64,000 nt of DNA from Rhodoferax antarcticus ANT.BR (GCF_001938565.1 NZ_MSYM01000018.1:62001-126000); one strand, 5' to 3'; positions 31,730-40,395 are shown, counted from the first letter of the stretch. The notes: generated by a model from the letters alone, not told the origin. A program made the numbers and translations.

Positions 31730-33049
31730 ATGAAAACACTGCGTCTGCTCCCTCTATCGCTTGCCATCACCGCTGCGCTGGCAATCCCCGCCCAGGCGCA
31801 AAGTTTGCTGGACCTGTACCAGTCGGCCAAGACCTTTGACGCCAACTACCAGTCAGCCAAGTCGCTGTATTTGGCCAATGTGGCACGGGGTGAGCAAGCC
31901 CGGGCCGGGCTGCTGCCAAACATCGGCTTCGGGCTGGCCGCCAACCGCATCGACTCGGGCAGCAACCTCGCTAACTTTGAGCGCAACTATGGCAACCAGA
32001 CTGCCACCCTGAGCGCCTCGCAGCCTGTGTACCGTCCGGCCAACGTTGCCGCTGCCGAACAAGGCAAAAAACTGGCCGAACTGGCCCAAGCGCAGCTGAT
32101 CTCCGCTTACCAGGATTTGATCGTTCGCGTCAGCCAGGCCTACTTTGACGTGTTGGCCGCAGAAGACAACCTGGCCTTAGTCAAAGCGCAAAGAACGGCT
32201 GTGTCTGAGCAATTGGCCTCGGCTAGGCGCAACTTCGAGGTGGGCACATCCACCATCACCGATACCCGCGAAGCCGAGGCCAGGTCCGACCTGGTGCTGG
32301 CACAGGAAATCGCAGCAGAAAACGACCTGCGCGTCAAAAAACTGGCGCTGGATCAGGCCACTGGGCGAGCGGGCGCTGAGCCCAAGCCTCTGCTGGTGCC
32401 GGTCGTCCTGCCTCCCATCCTTCCTGACCAAGTAGCGCCCTGGGTGGCTGAGTCTCAAGAACTCAGCCCCGCCATTGTGCAAGCCGAGCTGAACCTGGAA
32501 ATCGCGCAGCTCGAAACGCAGAAAGCCCAGGCCGGCCACAAACCTACGCTGGATTTGATCGGCAGCTACAACGTCACGCATAACAATGGTTCGGCCATCG
32601 CAACACAGGATTACCGCACCAATGTGGCGGCGGTGAGCTTGAGCTTCAACCTGCCGCTGTTTGCCGGTTTCGCCATACAAAACCGCGTCAAGGAAACAGT
32701 CGCGCTGGAAGAAAAATCTCGCTCCGATCTGGACGCCGCCACACGCGGTGTAGCCCAAAACACGCGCGCTGCGTTCTTTGGTGTGCAGTCAGGGCTGGGC
32801 CAAGTTAAGGCGTTGGAGGCGGCTGAGGTCTCCAGCCAGAGCTTGCTGGACGCTACAAAACTAGGTTACGAGGTGGGCGTGCGCATCAACATTGACGTAC
32901 TCAATGCACAAACCACCCTGTTTGACACCAAGGCGAAGCTGGCCCGGGCACGTTACGATGTGCTGGTGGGCGAGTTGCGCCTGCGCCAGGCCAACGGCTC
33001 GCTCAAGGAAGAGGATATCTACCCGATCAACGCGCTGCTGGCGCCTTAA
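31730..33049 (+). CDS. tolC: TolC-family outer membrane channel
   Basis: 439 residues. A signal peptide ending AQAQ precedes the mature start SLLDLYQSAKTFDANY. Two repeats rich in Ala/Gln/Glu form the helical tunnel, and GVRINIDVLNAQTTLFDTKAKL is the conserved second-repeat motif. It should serve the RND pump and possibly other exporters. Its stop faces the convergent waaA gene 106 bases away. Confidence 0.93.
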   Translation: MKTLRLLPLSLAITAALAIPAQAQSLLDLYQSAKTFDANYQSAKSLYLANVARGEQARAGLLPNIGFGLAANRIDSGSNLANFERNYGNQTATLSASQPVYRPANVAAAEQGKKLAELAQAQLISAYQDLIVRVSQAYFDVLAAEDNLALVKAQRTAVSEQLASARRNFEVGTSTITDTREAEARSDLVLAQEIAAENDLRVKKLALDQATGRAGAEPKPLLVPVVLPPILPDQVAPWVAESQELSPAIVQAELNLEIAQLETQKAQAGHKPTLDLIGSYNVTHNNGSAIATQDYRTNVAAVSLSFNLPLFAGFAIQNRVKETVALEEKSRSDLDAATRGVAQNTRAAFFGVQSGLGQVKALEAAEVSSQSLLDATKLGYEVGVRINIDVLNAQTTLFDTKAKLARARYDVLVGELRLRQANGSLKEEDIYPINALLAP

Positions 33050-33124
33050 GCTACCCCATCGGCAGTGGCTGCTGCCCCCGCCTAAGCGAACGCACTACAG
33101 CGACCGGGCTTTAGCGCCGTACCC

Positions 33125-33150
33125 AGGCCGCTTATCAAGGCCGCTTATCA
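33125..33150. repeat. Tandem 13-bp duplication between tolC and waaA
   Basis: AGGCCGCTTATCA occurs twice in succession, followed by AGG. It ends six bases before the waaA stop codon. A recent slippage duplication is the simplest reading. Confidence 0.85.
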
Positions 33151-33155
33151 AGGTG

Positions 33156-34577
33156 TTACCCAGTGCGCACCAAGCCCGCCACCGACGCGATCATCACATG
33201 CAAAATAGCGCGTGCCAGCAGCTGCGTCGCACCGCGGTGGGCTTGCGAAAAATCATCACACGCCTGACGCGCCGTGGCCAGGCGCTTGGCATCGACAACC
33301 ACTTCAGCTGCGTCAGACACCGCCTGCGCCAGGTCAGCCACCCGCAGCGCCGCCCCGGCAGCCAGCGCCTGTTCGGCAGCGTCAGCAAAGTTGAAAGTGT
33401 GCGGCCCCATCAGCACCGGGCAGCCGCAGGCCGCGGCTTCAATCAGGTTCTGCCCGCCCAGCGGCTTAAAGCTGCCGCCCAGCAAGGCCACATCGGCCAA
33501 GCCGTAGTACAAGGCCATTTCCCCTAAAGAGTCACCAAGCCAGATGGTGGGCACGGCATCTCCAGCCGCTGTTTTGTCAAGCCCTGACATTGCCACGCTG
33601 TTGACCGAGGCCGCCGCGTCTAGAGCAGATTGCGCCGGGGTGGCAGGGCCTTGCGCGCCCCAACTGCTACGCCGCGACACAGAGAATCCTTGCTCGGTGA
33701 TCAGTTCTGCCACGGCGTCAACGCGCTGCGGATGCCTTGGCACGATCAACCATTGGATATCACTCACTACATTATTTATAGCTGCTTGCGCTTTATCTAT
33801 ATGGGCTGGGGGCCTAAAAGCCTTAAGAATCTGCAGCAGCGCCAGCTCCTCGCCTTCACGCGAACTGGCAAACATCACCACCGGTTTGCCAATGCGTGCG
33901 CGCGCCGTGCGCCCCAGGGCAATCTGCCGCATATCAGGATTGGCATCGAACTTGAGGTTGCCAAACACCGCGCGCACCGGTGCGTCAAGCTGGTTCAAGC
34001 GCTGGGCGTCAGCCTGCGTTTGCGGCCAAACCGCGTTCAGTCCGGCAAACGCCGGGCGCGCCAGCCACGACAACTTTTGCGCCTGGCGCAAAGATTTTTC
34101 GCTCAGGCGGGCGTTGGCCAGCACCAGCGGCATCTGCCGTGCGTGGCAGGTGGATACCAGGTTGGGCCAAATTTCGGTCTCCATCAGCACACCGATCTTC
34201 GGCCTGAAATGCTTCAGAAAGCGTTGCGTGGCACCCACCGTGTCCCAGGGTTGCCAGGCCTGCAAATCGCCAGGCTGCAGCAGTTTGACACCCTCGGCGC
34301 GGCCAGTGGCAGTGCCGTGGGTGAGCAGCAGGCGCATGTCGGGTATCTGATCGCGCAGCGCGGCCACCAGCACCATGGCAGCGCGCGTTTCGCCCAATGA
34401 CACGGCATGAATCCACACCGTGGGGCCGTCATGTGCTGGCACCGGGCTGGTGTAACGGCCAAAACGCTCGTCCATGGCGTGCAGGTAGCCCGGCTCCTGC
34501 TGGCCCCGGCGTTTCAATTTGAGTGTGAGCAGCGGCTGCGCCAGCCACATCGCTAGGGAGTAAAGAGTGCGTATCAC
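33156..34577 (-). CDS. waaA: 3-deoxy-D-manno-octulosonic acid (Kdo) transferase
   Basis: Adds Kdo to lipid A precursors at the inner membrane. 473 residues from GTG 34577, which overlaps the waaC stop as GTGA. IRTLYSLAMWLAQPLLTLKL is the membrane anchor, and WIHAVSLGETRA, METEIWPNL, WLIVPRHPQR, LLGGSFKPLGGQNLIEAA are WaaA motifs. Residues about 253-269, just before WLIVPRHPQR, are encoded by a repeat copy and add close to 20 residues relative to remembered homologues. A second variable segment follows SVSRRSSW. Confidence 0.93.
   Translation of the reverse strand: MIRTLYSLAMWLAQPLLTLKLKRRGQQEPGYLHAMDERFGRYTSPVPAHDGPTVWIHAVSLGETRAAMVLVAALRDQIPDMRLLLTHGTATGRAEGVKLLQPGDLQAWQPWDTVGATQRFLKHFRPKIGVLMETEIWPNLVSTCHARQMPLVLANARLSEKSLRQAQKLSWLARPAFAGLNAVWPQTQADAQRLNQLDAPVRAVFGNLKFDANPDMRQIALGRTARARIGKPVVMFASSREGEELALLQILKAFRPPAHIDKAQAAINNVVSDIQWLIVPRHPQRVDAVAELITEQGFSVSRRSSWGAQGPATPAQSALDAAASVNSVAMSGLDKTAAGDAVPTIWLGDSLGEMALYYGLADVALLGGSFKPLGGQNLIEAAACGCPVLMGPHTFNFADAAEQALAAGAALRVADLAQAVSDAAEVVVDAKRLATARQACDDFSQAHRGATQLLARAILHVMIASVAGLVRTG
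33771..33820 (+). repeat. Interspersed repeat copy 8, inside waaA
   Basis: TTTATAGCTGCTTGCGCTTT then ATATGGGCTGGGGGCCTAAA, a well preserved copy. It is antisense to waaA and translated there in frame as an Ala-rich segment (KAFRPPAHIDKAQAAINN). Confidence 0.85.
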
Positions 34578-35656
34578 AAAGGGGCCAGGCGCGAGGCCCG
34601 AAAAAATGGGTTTGAAGTCTGCGGCTGGTCGACGGCCGCAGCCACCGCTTCCCACGCTTGCCAGACCTTGTCTACCGACGGTGTGGGCTGCTCAAATACG
34701 CTGACCTGTCGCGCCAGCGGGCCGCCAGAGATGCGGTGCTGCTCGCCCAGCGGACCGGTGCGCCAGGCGGTATCAAAGTTGTAAATCTGCACATGTGCCA
34801 GGTCCAGCGCCACGGCGATATGGCTCAGACCGCTGTCCACACCGATCACCCCGGCGCAGTTGGCAAGCGAATCGGTCAGCGCGTCCAGCGCCAGCCGCGG
34901 CCAGACTTGCGCGTGCGCGAGACCATCTGCAATTTGGTGGGACACCGCTTCTTCAGCCGCGCTGCCATGCGGCAAGGCGACCATGAAACCAGCGGCGTTC
35001 AGGCGGGCGCCCAGCTCGCGCCAGTGCGCCAGCGGCCACTCTTTGTCAGCGCGTGAGGTGCCGTGCACCAGCGCCACCAGGCCTTGCAGGCCGCTTCTAA
35101 AAGCTACGTTTTTAGTAGCTGTTAGCGCTTTACCCATAAGGGCTAGAAGCCCAAAAGACATATAAAACGGCAGCGTGTACCCAAGTGCCTGGCCGCACAA
35201 CTGGCGCGATCGGGTCACCGCATGGCTGTGCGCTGGCAAGCTGATGGCCACATCTGCCACCCAGCGCGCCGGGGCTTCAAAACTGGAGCCTTCAGTCTGG
35301 TTGGCCATGCCATAACGCTTGCCACCCTTGGCTAAGCGCGCCAACCTTGAGACCAGCGCCGATTTGGTCAAACCCTGTAGGTCAATCACCGCGTCGTAAT
35401 CGTCTTGCCGCAAATCGGCCTTGAACAGCCGCCAGGCCTGGCGCGTCTCAGCGCTGAACATGTCTTTGCGCCAGCGCCGCAGCTCGCAGCCAATCACCCG
35501 GTGCACACCCTTGCAGCGCAGCACCAGCGGCGCAAAAGCGCGCTCCACCACCCAGTCAATGCGCGCGTCAGGGTGAGCCTGGCGAATGTCCTGCACCGCC
35601 GCCATGGCGTGCACCACATCGCCCAAAGATGAGAGTTTGACGATCAGAATGCGCAA
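34574..35656 (-). CDS. waaC: Lipopolysaccharide heptosyltransferase I
   Basis: Adds the first heptose to Kdo in the LPS inner core (GT9 family, 360 residues). ILIVKLSSLGDVVHAMAAVQ at the N-terminus, LQGLTKSAL, VHGTSRADKEWP and GVDSGLSHIAVAL are characteristic. Residues about 166-183, before the second nucleotide-sugar domain, are encoded by a repeat copy. waaA follows with a four-base overlap; a phosphomannomutase gene precedes it 42 bases away on the same strand, making an LPS/envelope sugar cluster. Confidence 0.92.
   Translation of the reverse strand: MRILIVKLSSLGDVVHAMAAVQDIRQAHPDARIDWVVERAFAPLVLRCKGVHRVIGCELRRWRKDMFSAETRQAWRLFKADLRQDDYDAVIDLQGLTKSALVSRLARLAKGGKRYGMANQTEGSSFEAPARWVADVAISLPAHSHAVTRSRQLCGQALGYTLPFYMSFGLLALMGKALTATKNVAFRSGLQGLVALVHGTSRADKEWPLAHWRELGARLNAAGFMVALPHGSAAEEAVSHQIADGLAHAQVWPRLALDALTDSLANCAGVIGVDSGLSHIAVALDLAHVQIYNFDTAWRTGPLGEQHRISGGPLARQVSVFEQPTPSVDKVWQAWEAVAAAVDQPQTSNPFFRASRLAPL
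35109..35158 (+). repeat. Interspersed repeat copy 9, inside waaC
   Basis: TTAGTAGCTGTTAGCGCTTT then CATAAGGGCTAGAAGCCCAA. It is antisense to waaC and read in frame as SFGLLALMGKALTATKN. Confidence 0.85.
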
Positions 35657-35698
35657 CGCAGCCCCCTTGCCATCTACTGTGAACCTGCGCGTGCGGCC

Positions 35699-37081
35699 TC
35701 AGTGCGCGGCTTCATCAAACTGCGCATCAGGTTTTAGCGAGTGCAGCAGCGCCAGCATGTCGGCCTGGATGCGCTCCAGAGCCTCGGGCGTGTGGCCCTC
35801 AAAGCGCAGCACCAGCACCGGCGTGGTGTTGCTGGCGCGAATCAGACCAAAACCGTCTGGCCAGTCCACCCGCAGCCCATCAATCGTGCAGACCTGCGCT
35901 GGCGCCGGGAAGTTGACCTTGGCGAGCAGTTGATCAACTAGCACATGCGGTTCGCCCTCGGCGCATTTCACATTGAGTTCGGGCGTGGAAAAGCTGGTGG
36001 GCAGCGCGTTGAGCACCGCATTGGTGTCGGGTGACTGGCTCAGAATCTCCAGCAGGCGGCAAGCGGCGTAGGTGCCGTCGTCAAAGCCGTACCAGCGCTC
36101 CTTGAAGAAAATGTGGCCGCTCATCTCGCCACCCAGCGGGGAGCCAATTTCCTTCATCTTGGCCTTGATCAGCGAGTGGCCGGTTTTGAACATCATCGGC
36201 ACGCCGCCAGCCTCGGTGATGGTGGGCGCCAGGCGCTGCGAGCACTTCACGTCAAACACGATAGTGCCGCCTGGCGCGCGCTGCAACACATCGCGGGCGA
36301 ACAGCATCATCTGGCGGTCCGGGTAGATGATGTTGCCCTCTTTGGTGACGATGCCGAGTCGGTCGCCGTCGCCATCAAAGGCCAGACCAATCTCGGCATC
36401 GCTGGCTTTGAGCGCGGCCACCAGGTCGCGCAGGTTTTCCGGCTTGCTTGGGTCGGGGTGGTGGTTGGGGAAGTTGCCATCGACCTCGCTGAAGAGCTCG
36501 GTCACCTCGCAGTTAATCGCCCGCATGATCTCTGGCGCAGAGGCCCCGGCAATGCCATTGCCGCAGTCCACCACAATTTTCATCGGGCGCGACAGCTTGA
36601 TGTCGCCCAGAATGCGCGCCTGATAAGCAGCCAACACCTCCACACTGCGCACCGTGCCGCCCTCTTGCAGCGCCCAGGCTTCGTCTTTCATGATCAGACG
36701 CAGGTTCTGGATCTCGTCGCCATATATGGCGCGGCCAGCCAGCACCATCTTGAAGCCGTTGTAGTCCTTCGGGTTGTGGCTGCCGGTGACCTGGATGCCA
36801 CTGGCGCACAGGGTGTTGGCAGCAAAGTACAGCATCGGCGTGGTGGCCATGCCGATGTCCAGCACCTCAACACCCACCGACACCAGCCCGCTGACCAGCG
36901 CCGCGCTGAGCGCCGGGCCGCTTAGGCGCCCGTCGCGCCCGACTGCCACCGTTCTCTGCCCCTCGCGCAGTGCCACCGTGCCAAAGGCCCGACCCAGGGC
37001 TTGCGCCATCTCGACATTAACGGTGCTGGGCACCACGCCCCGGATGTCGTAGGCTTTGAAAATCGACGGTGATAGCTGCAT
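35699..37081 (-). CDS. Phosphomannomutase/phosphoglucomutase (AlgC/ManB type)
   Basis: 460 residues. FKAYDIRGVVP begins the protein, VTGSHNPKDYNGFKM contains the phosphorylated Ser, and FDGDGDRLG binds the metal. GGEMSGHIFFKERWYGFDDG is the sugar-binding loop. It interconverts hexose-1- and -6-phosphates for LPS or exopolysaccharide precursors. The frame is open upstream to 37327, but ATG 37081, with GGGGAAACC before it, gives the normal N-terminus. Confidence 0.93.
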   Translation of the reverse strand: MQLSPSIFKAYDIRGVVPSTVNVEMAQALGRAFGTVALREGQRTVAVGRDGRLSGPALSAALVSGLVSVGVEVLDIGMATTPMLYFAANTLCASGIQVTGSHNPKDYNGFKMVLAGRAIYGDEIQNLRLIMKDEAWALQEGGTVRSVEVLAAYQARILGDIKLSRPMKIVVDCGNGIAGASAPEIMRAINCEVTELFSEVDGNFPNHHPDPSKPENLRDLVAALKASDAEIGLAFDGDGDRLGIVTKEGNIIYPDRQMMLFARDVLQRAPGGTIVFDVKCSQRLAPTITEAGGVPMMFKTGHSLIKAKMKEIGSPLGGEMSGHIFFKERWYGFDDGTYAACRLLEILSQSPDTNAVLNALPTSFSTPELNVKCAEGEPHVLVDQLLAKVNFPAPAQVCTIDGLRVDWPDGFGLIRASNTTPVLVLRFEGHTPEALERIQADMLALLHSLKPDAQFDEAAH

Positions 37082-37217
37082 GGTTTCCCCTTGCCGTGGC
37101 TGATTGAATAGGCAGATTTGGTGGGGGGATTGTAGGGCGCACCCCCGACCAAGGAGATGTCCGGAAACGGCTAGACAAGCCCCTCCAGGGGCGGATGCAA
37201 CACGTATCATCCAGCGC

Positions 37218-38774
37218 ATGACCCCTGCTGATGCCACCGCATATGATGACGCCTGCCACTTGGCGTTGAAGGCGCGGGACGCCCGTTTTGACGGCAATTT
37301 TTTCACCGGCGTGACCTCCACCGGCATTTATTGCCGCCCGGTATGCCGGGTGCGCACGCCAAAACGCGAGAACTGCCGCTTTTTTGCGCATGCCGCGTTG
37401 GCAGAACAGGCTGGGTTTCGCCCTTGCCTGCGCTGCCGGCCCGAACTGGCACCCGCCAGTGCGGGTAGGGGCGGCGCAACGGGTGACAAAGCCTGGTCCA
37501 TGCAAGATGCCAGCGCCATCCTGGCCCATCAGGCCGCGCGGCTGATGGATGCTGCCTGTGGCGCAGCGACCCAACCGCTAGGGGTAGCCGCACTGGCGCA
37601 GCGCCTGGGCGTGAGCGACCGGCATTTGCGGCGTATTTTTGAGGCGCAGCTAGGTGTCTCGCCGCTGCGCTACCTGCAAACCCGCCGCCTGCTGTGCGCC
37701 AAGCAGCTGCTAACCGACACCCGCCTTGCCGCAGCGCAGGTGGCACGCATGAGCGGCTTTGCCAGCGTGCGGCGCTTCAACGCGGTCTTTGCGCAGCAAT
37801 ATGGTCTGAACCCCACCCAGTTGCGGCGCACCGGTTCGGCAGCGCCAGGGTCTGATCAGCCAAGCGGCATTGACATCAAGCTCTCTTACCGCCCGCCGTA
37901 TGACGCGCGGGCGATGCTGGCGTTTTTCGCCAAACGCCAGATCGACGGTACGGAAAACGTGTTCTTGTCACCCAAACGCCCGGCATTCGCCAAAACCCTG
38001 CACCTCCATAGCGGTGGGCAGTCATTGCGCGGCTGGGTGTTTGCCGTGTTCGACGAGCCAAATTGCCGGGTGGGTCTCACGGTGAGTGAGTCACTGACCG
38101 AGGTGCTGGCGCAGGTGATGGCAAGCGTGCGCACGCTGCTCGACCTGGACGCCGACCCAATCGCCATCAACAGCGTGCTGCATGCGCACTTTCCGCAAGG
38201 CGACGGGCTGCGCCTGCCCGGCGCGCTGGATGGTTTTGAGCTGGCAGTGCGCGCTGTGCTGGGCCAGCAAATCACCGTGGCTGCCGCGCGCACCTTGTGC
38301 CAGCGGCTGGTGGCGCAGTTTGGCGAGTCGCTGCAAACACCAGTGGCGGGGCTGAATCGGTGTTTTCCCACGCCACAAGTGCTGGCGGCAACCAGCGGCG
38401 ACGAACTCGGGCAGCTTGGCATAGTGAAACAGCGCCAGAGGGCTTTGGTAGCCTTGGCGCAGGCGGTAGCCGACGGCACGCTGCAACTGCACCCCGGTGC
38501 CGATCCAACACAAACCCATACAGCCCTGCTAGCCCTGCTAGCCCTGCCCGGTATTGGCGACTGGACGGCGCAGTACATCAGCATGCGCGCGCTGGCCTGG
38601 CCCGATGCTTTTGTGGCCGGTGATGTGGCCCTGCAAAAAGCGCTTGGGGTGCGCCACCTCCCCAACCCGGCGCAAGCGGCGCGGGCCGCGGCCAGCGCCT
38701 GGCAGCCGTGGCGCAGCTACGCGGTGATCCGCGCCTGGGCCAGCTTGCCCGCTGTGACAACCCCAGTCGACTAG
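37218..38774 (+). CDS. Ada-type regulator fused to AlkA 3-methyladenine DNA glycosylase
   Basis: 518 residues in three parts. Residues about 15-90 are the Ada zinc domain with its four Cys (YCRPVC, then RPCLRC) including the methyl-accepting position. About 100-205 is an AraC-type helix-turn-helix (LGVSDRHLRRIFEAQLGVSP). About 215-515 is AlkA with the helix-hairpin-helix LPGIGDWTAQYISMRALAWP and the catalytic Asp after DAFVAGD. This should sense methyl phosphotriesters and excise alkylated bases. ogt lies next downstream. A 9-base tandem repeat near 38522-38548 encodes LLALLALLAL before the HhH motif. Confidence 0.9.
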   Translation: MTPADATAYDDACHLALKARDARFDGNFFTGVTSTGIYCRPVCRVRTPKRENCRFFAHAALAEQAGFRPCLRCRPELAPASAGRGGATGDKAWSMQDASAILAHQAARLMDAACGAATQPLGVAALAQRLGVSDRHLRRIFEAQLGVSPLRYLQTRRLLCAKQLLTDTRLAAAQVARMSGFASVRRFNAVFAQQYGLNPTQLRRTGSAAPGSDQPSGIDIKLSYRPPYDARAMLAFFAKRQIDGTENVFLSPKRPAFAKTLHLHSGGQSLRGWVFAVFDEPNCRVGLTVSESLTEVLAQVMASVRTLLDLDADPIAINSVLHAHFPQGDGLRLPGALDGFELAVRAVLGQQITVAAARTLCQRLVAQFGESLQTPVAGLNRCFPTPQVLAATSGDELGQLGIVKQRQRALVALAQAVADGTLQLHPGADPTQTHTALLALLALPGIGDWTAQYISMRALAWPDAFVAGDVALQKALGVRHLPNPAQAARAAASAWQPWRSYAVIRAWASLPAVTTPVD

Positions 38775-38789
38775 CCACCCATCACTATT

Positions 38790-38837
38790 CATTAAATAGC
38801 TATCAGCGCTTTCAACACAAGGGCTAGAGGCCAAAAA
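38790..38837 (+). repeat. Interspersed repeat copy 10, leader of ogt
   Basis: AAATAGCTATCAGCGCTTTC then ACAAGGGCTAGAGGCCAAAA. It ends three bases before the ogt start codon and fills most of the gap after the AlkA gene. Confidence 0.9.
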
Positions 38838-38840
38838 CAC

Positions 38841-39335
38841 ATGAAACTCCCTGCCTATACCCAAACCAGTCGCATGTCCAGCGAACTGGGCACCTTGCTC
38901 CTGGCAGCTTCTGACAATCAGTTGGTCGGCGTCTGGTTTGACGATCAGGCGCATCTGCCTGACCTGTCCGCCTGTGCGCCCGATACCGGCCAGCCCGTGC
39001 TGCACCAGGCTCAGGCGCAGTTGGCAGCGTACTTTGCCGGCCAGCGCAACCAGTTTGATCTGCCTTTAAGCCTGGCGACCGGCACAGCGTTTCAGCAGGC
39101 GGTTTGGCAAGCGCTGCTGGCGATCCCATTTGGCAGCACCTGCAGTTACGGCCAGTTGGCCAGCCGCATTGGCAAGCCGAGCGCGGCGCGTGCAATGGGG
39201 GCAGCGGTGGGGCGCAATCCTTTGACCATCATCGTGCCGTGTCACCGCGTGATCGGCGCCAACGGTAGCCTGACCGGCTACGCTGGCGGGCTAAGCCGAA
39301 AAACCGCCTTGTTGCAACTTGAAGGTGCCGTTTGA
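38841..39335 (+). CDS. ogt: Methylated-DNA-protein-cysteine methyltransferase
   Basis: Repairs O6-methylguanine by suicidal transfer to the Cys in IIVPCHRVIGANGSLTGYAG. AIPFGSTCSYGQLASRIGKP and ARAMGAAVGRNP are the family motifs; 164 residues is normal. It pairs functionally with the Ada-AlkA gene upstream. Its leader comes from a repeat copy, with no clear ribosome binding site. The stop overlaps the next gene's TTG start. Confidence 0.95.
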   Translation: MKLPAYTQTSRMSSELGTLLLAASDNQLVGVWFDDQAHLPDLSACAPDTGQPVLHQAQAQLAAYFAGQRNQFDLPLSLATGTAFQQAVWQALLAIPFGSTCSYGQLASRIGKPSAARAMGAAVGRNPLTIIVPCHRVIGANGSLTGYAGGLSRKTALLQLEGAV

Positions 39336-40243
39336 CTTCTCACGCTCCCAAACAACCCTGGCTAATCGAATTCATCCTGCTTGGCGCCATCTGGGGCGCT
39401 TCATTTTTATTCATGCACCTGGGTGCGGCGGAATTTGGTGCCTTGCCTACGGCGGGGGTGCGGGTGGCCATTGCCGCCGCATTTTTGCTGCCTTTGCTGC
39501 TGGCGCGGCGTCAAATGCCTGCGCTGGCGCGGCACTGGAAGAAAATTTTATTCCTTGGCATGCTGAATTCAGGCATTCCGTTTGCCTGCTACTCCTATGC
39601 GTTGATGTCTATTTCGACCGGCTTGTCGGCGCTGCTTAACGCCACGGTGCCTCTGTTTGGCGCGCTGGTGGCCTGGGCCTGGCTCAAGGACCGGCCGCAC
39701 CGCCTGAAGATCATGGGCTTGCTGATTGGCTTTATCGGCGTGGCGATGCTGGCCTGGGGCAAAGCCAGTTTTAAGCCTGACGCCTCAGGCCTTTCCAGCG
39801 GCTGGGCGGTGGTGGCTTGTTTGGTGGCCTGCCTGTGTTACGGCATCTCGGCCAGTTTCACCCGGCGTTACCTGCAGGGTGTGCCGTCGCTAGCTGTGGC
39901 CAGTGGCAGCCAGATCGGCGCCACGCTGGGCCTGGCCTTACCCACCTTATGGCTCTGGCCGACCACCCCACCCAGTACGACGGCCTGGCTGGCACTGGTG
40001 GCGGTGGGCGTGCTGTGCACCGGTGTGGCTTATGTGCTGTTTTTCCGGCTGATCGAGAACGTGGGCGCGGCCAGCACGTTGACGGTGACCTTCCTGGTTC
40101 CGGTGTTTGCTGTCGTCTACGGCCTGATTTTTTTGGGTGAGGTCGTCACGCCGTGGATGCTGACCTGCGGCGCGGTGATTTTGTGTGGCACCGCGCTGTC
40201 GCTGGATCTCTTCAAGCTGCGCAGACCTTCGGGTTCTGCGTAA
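39332..40243 (+). CDS. EamA/DMT-family transporter
   Basis: 303 residues with ten predicted membrane segments. LLGAIWGASFLFMHLGAAEF begins the first EamA repeat, and GVAYVLFFRLIENVGAASTL the second-half signature. TTG 39332 overlaps the ogt stop (TTGA), suggesting coupled translation. Substrate unknown; the link to DNA repair is probably only positional. Confidence 0.85.
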   Translation: MTSHAPKQPWLIEFILLGAIWGASFLFMHLGAAEFGALPTAGVRVAIAAAFLLPLLLARRQMPALARHWKKILFLGMLNSGIPFACYSYALMSISTGLSALLNATVPLFGALVAWAWLKDRPHRLKIMGLLIGFIGVAMLAWGKASFKPDASGLSSGWAVVACLVACLCYGISASFTRRYLQGVPSLAVASGSQIGATLGLALPTLWLWPTTPPSTTAWLALVAVGVLCTGVAYVLFFRLIENVGAASTLTVTFLVPVFAVVYGLIFLGEVVTPWMLTCGAVILCGTALSLDLFKLRRPSGSA

Positions 40244-40376
40244 GGACTGACGCAAAATTGTTCCAACCGGCACATCGCCGCAGACAGTACACCGGGAACG
40301 GCCGGGCAAGGCAACGACGCTGGAGCGATTTTGCGTCAGCCCTTTGAATGTGTGCGAGCGAACAGACGTGCCGGTT
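40244..40376. other. Interlocked inverted repeats in the 40.2-40.4 kb gap
   Basis: GGACTGACGCAAAAT (40244-40258) pairs with ATTTTGCGTCAGCCC (40328-40342) at 14 of 15 positions. AACCGGCAC (40265-40273) pairs perfectly with GTGCCGGTT (40368-40376). The pairs interlock, so they could form a pseudoknot or two alternative structures. It follows the EamA stop directly and precedes a conserved motif and the next gene. A terminator, small RNA or MITE-like element are the options. Confidence 0.5.
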
Positions 40377-40395
40377 GCCAACCCTTAAAGTCAAC
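40368..40395 (+). promoter_or_regulatory. Conserved upstream motif, copy A
   Basis: GACG (40365-40368) is followed after a short spacer by TGCCAACCCTTAAAGT at 40376-40391. The same arrangement occurs upstream of the BON lipoprotein gene at 59140. The motif lies about 54 bases before the start codon of the Cys-repeat protein. A promoter or activator site is inferred. Confidence 0.6.
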
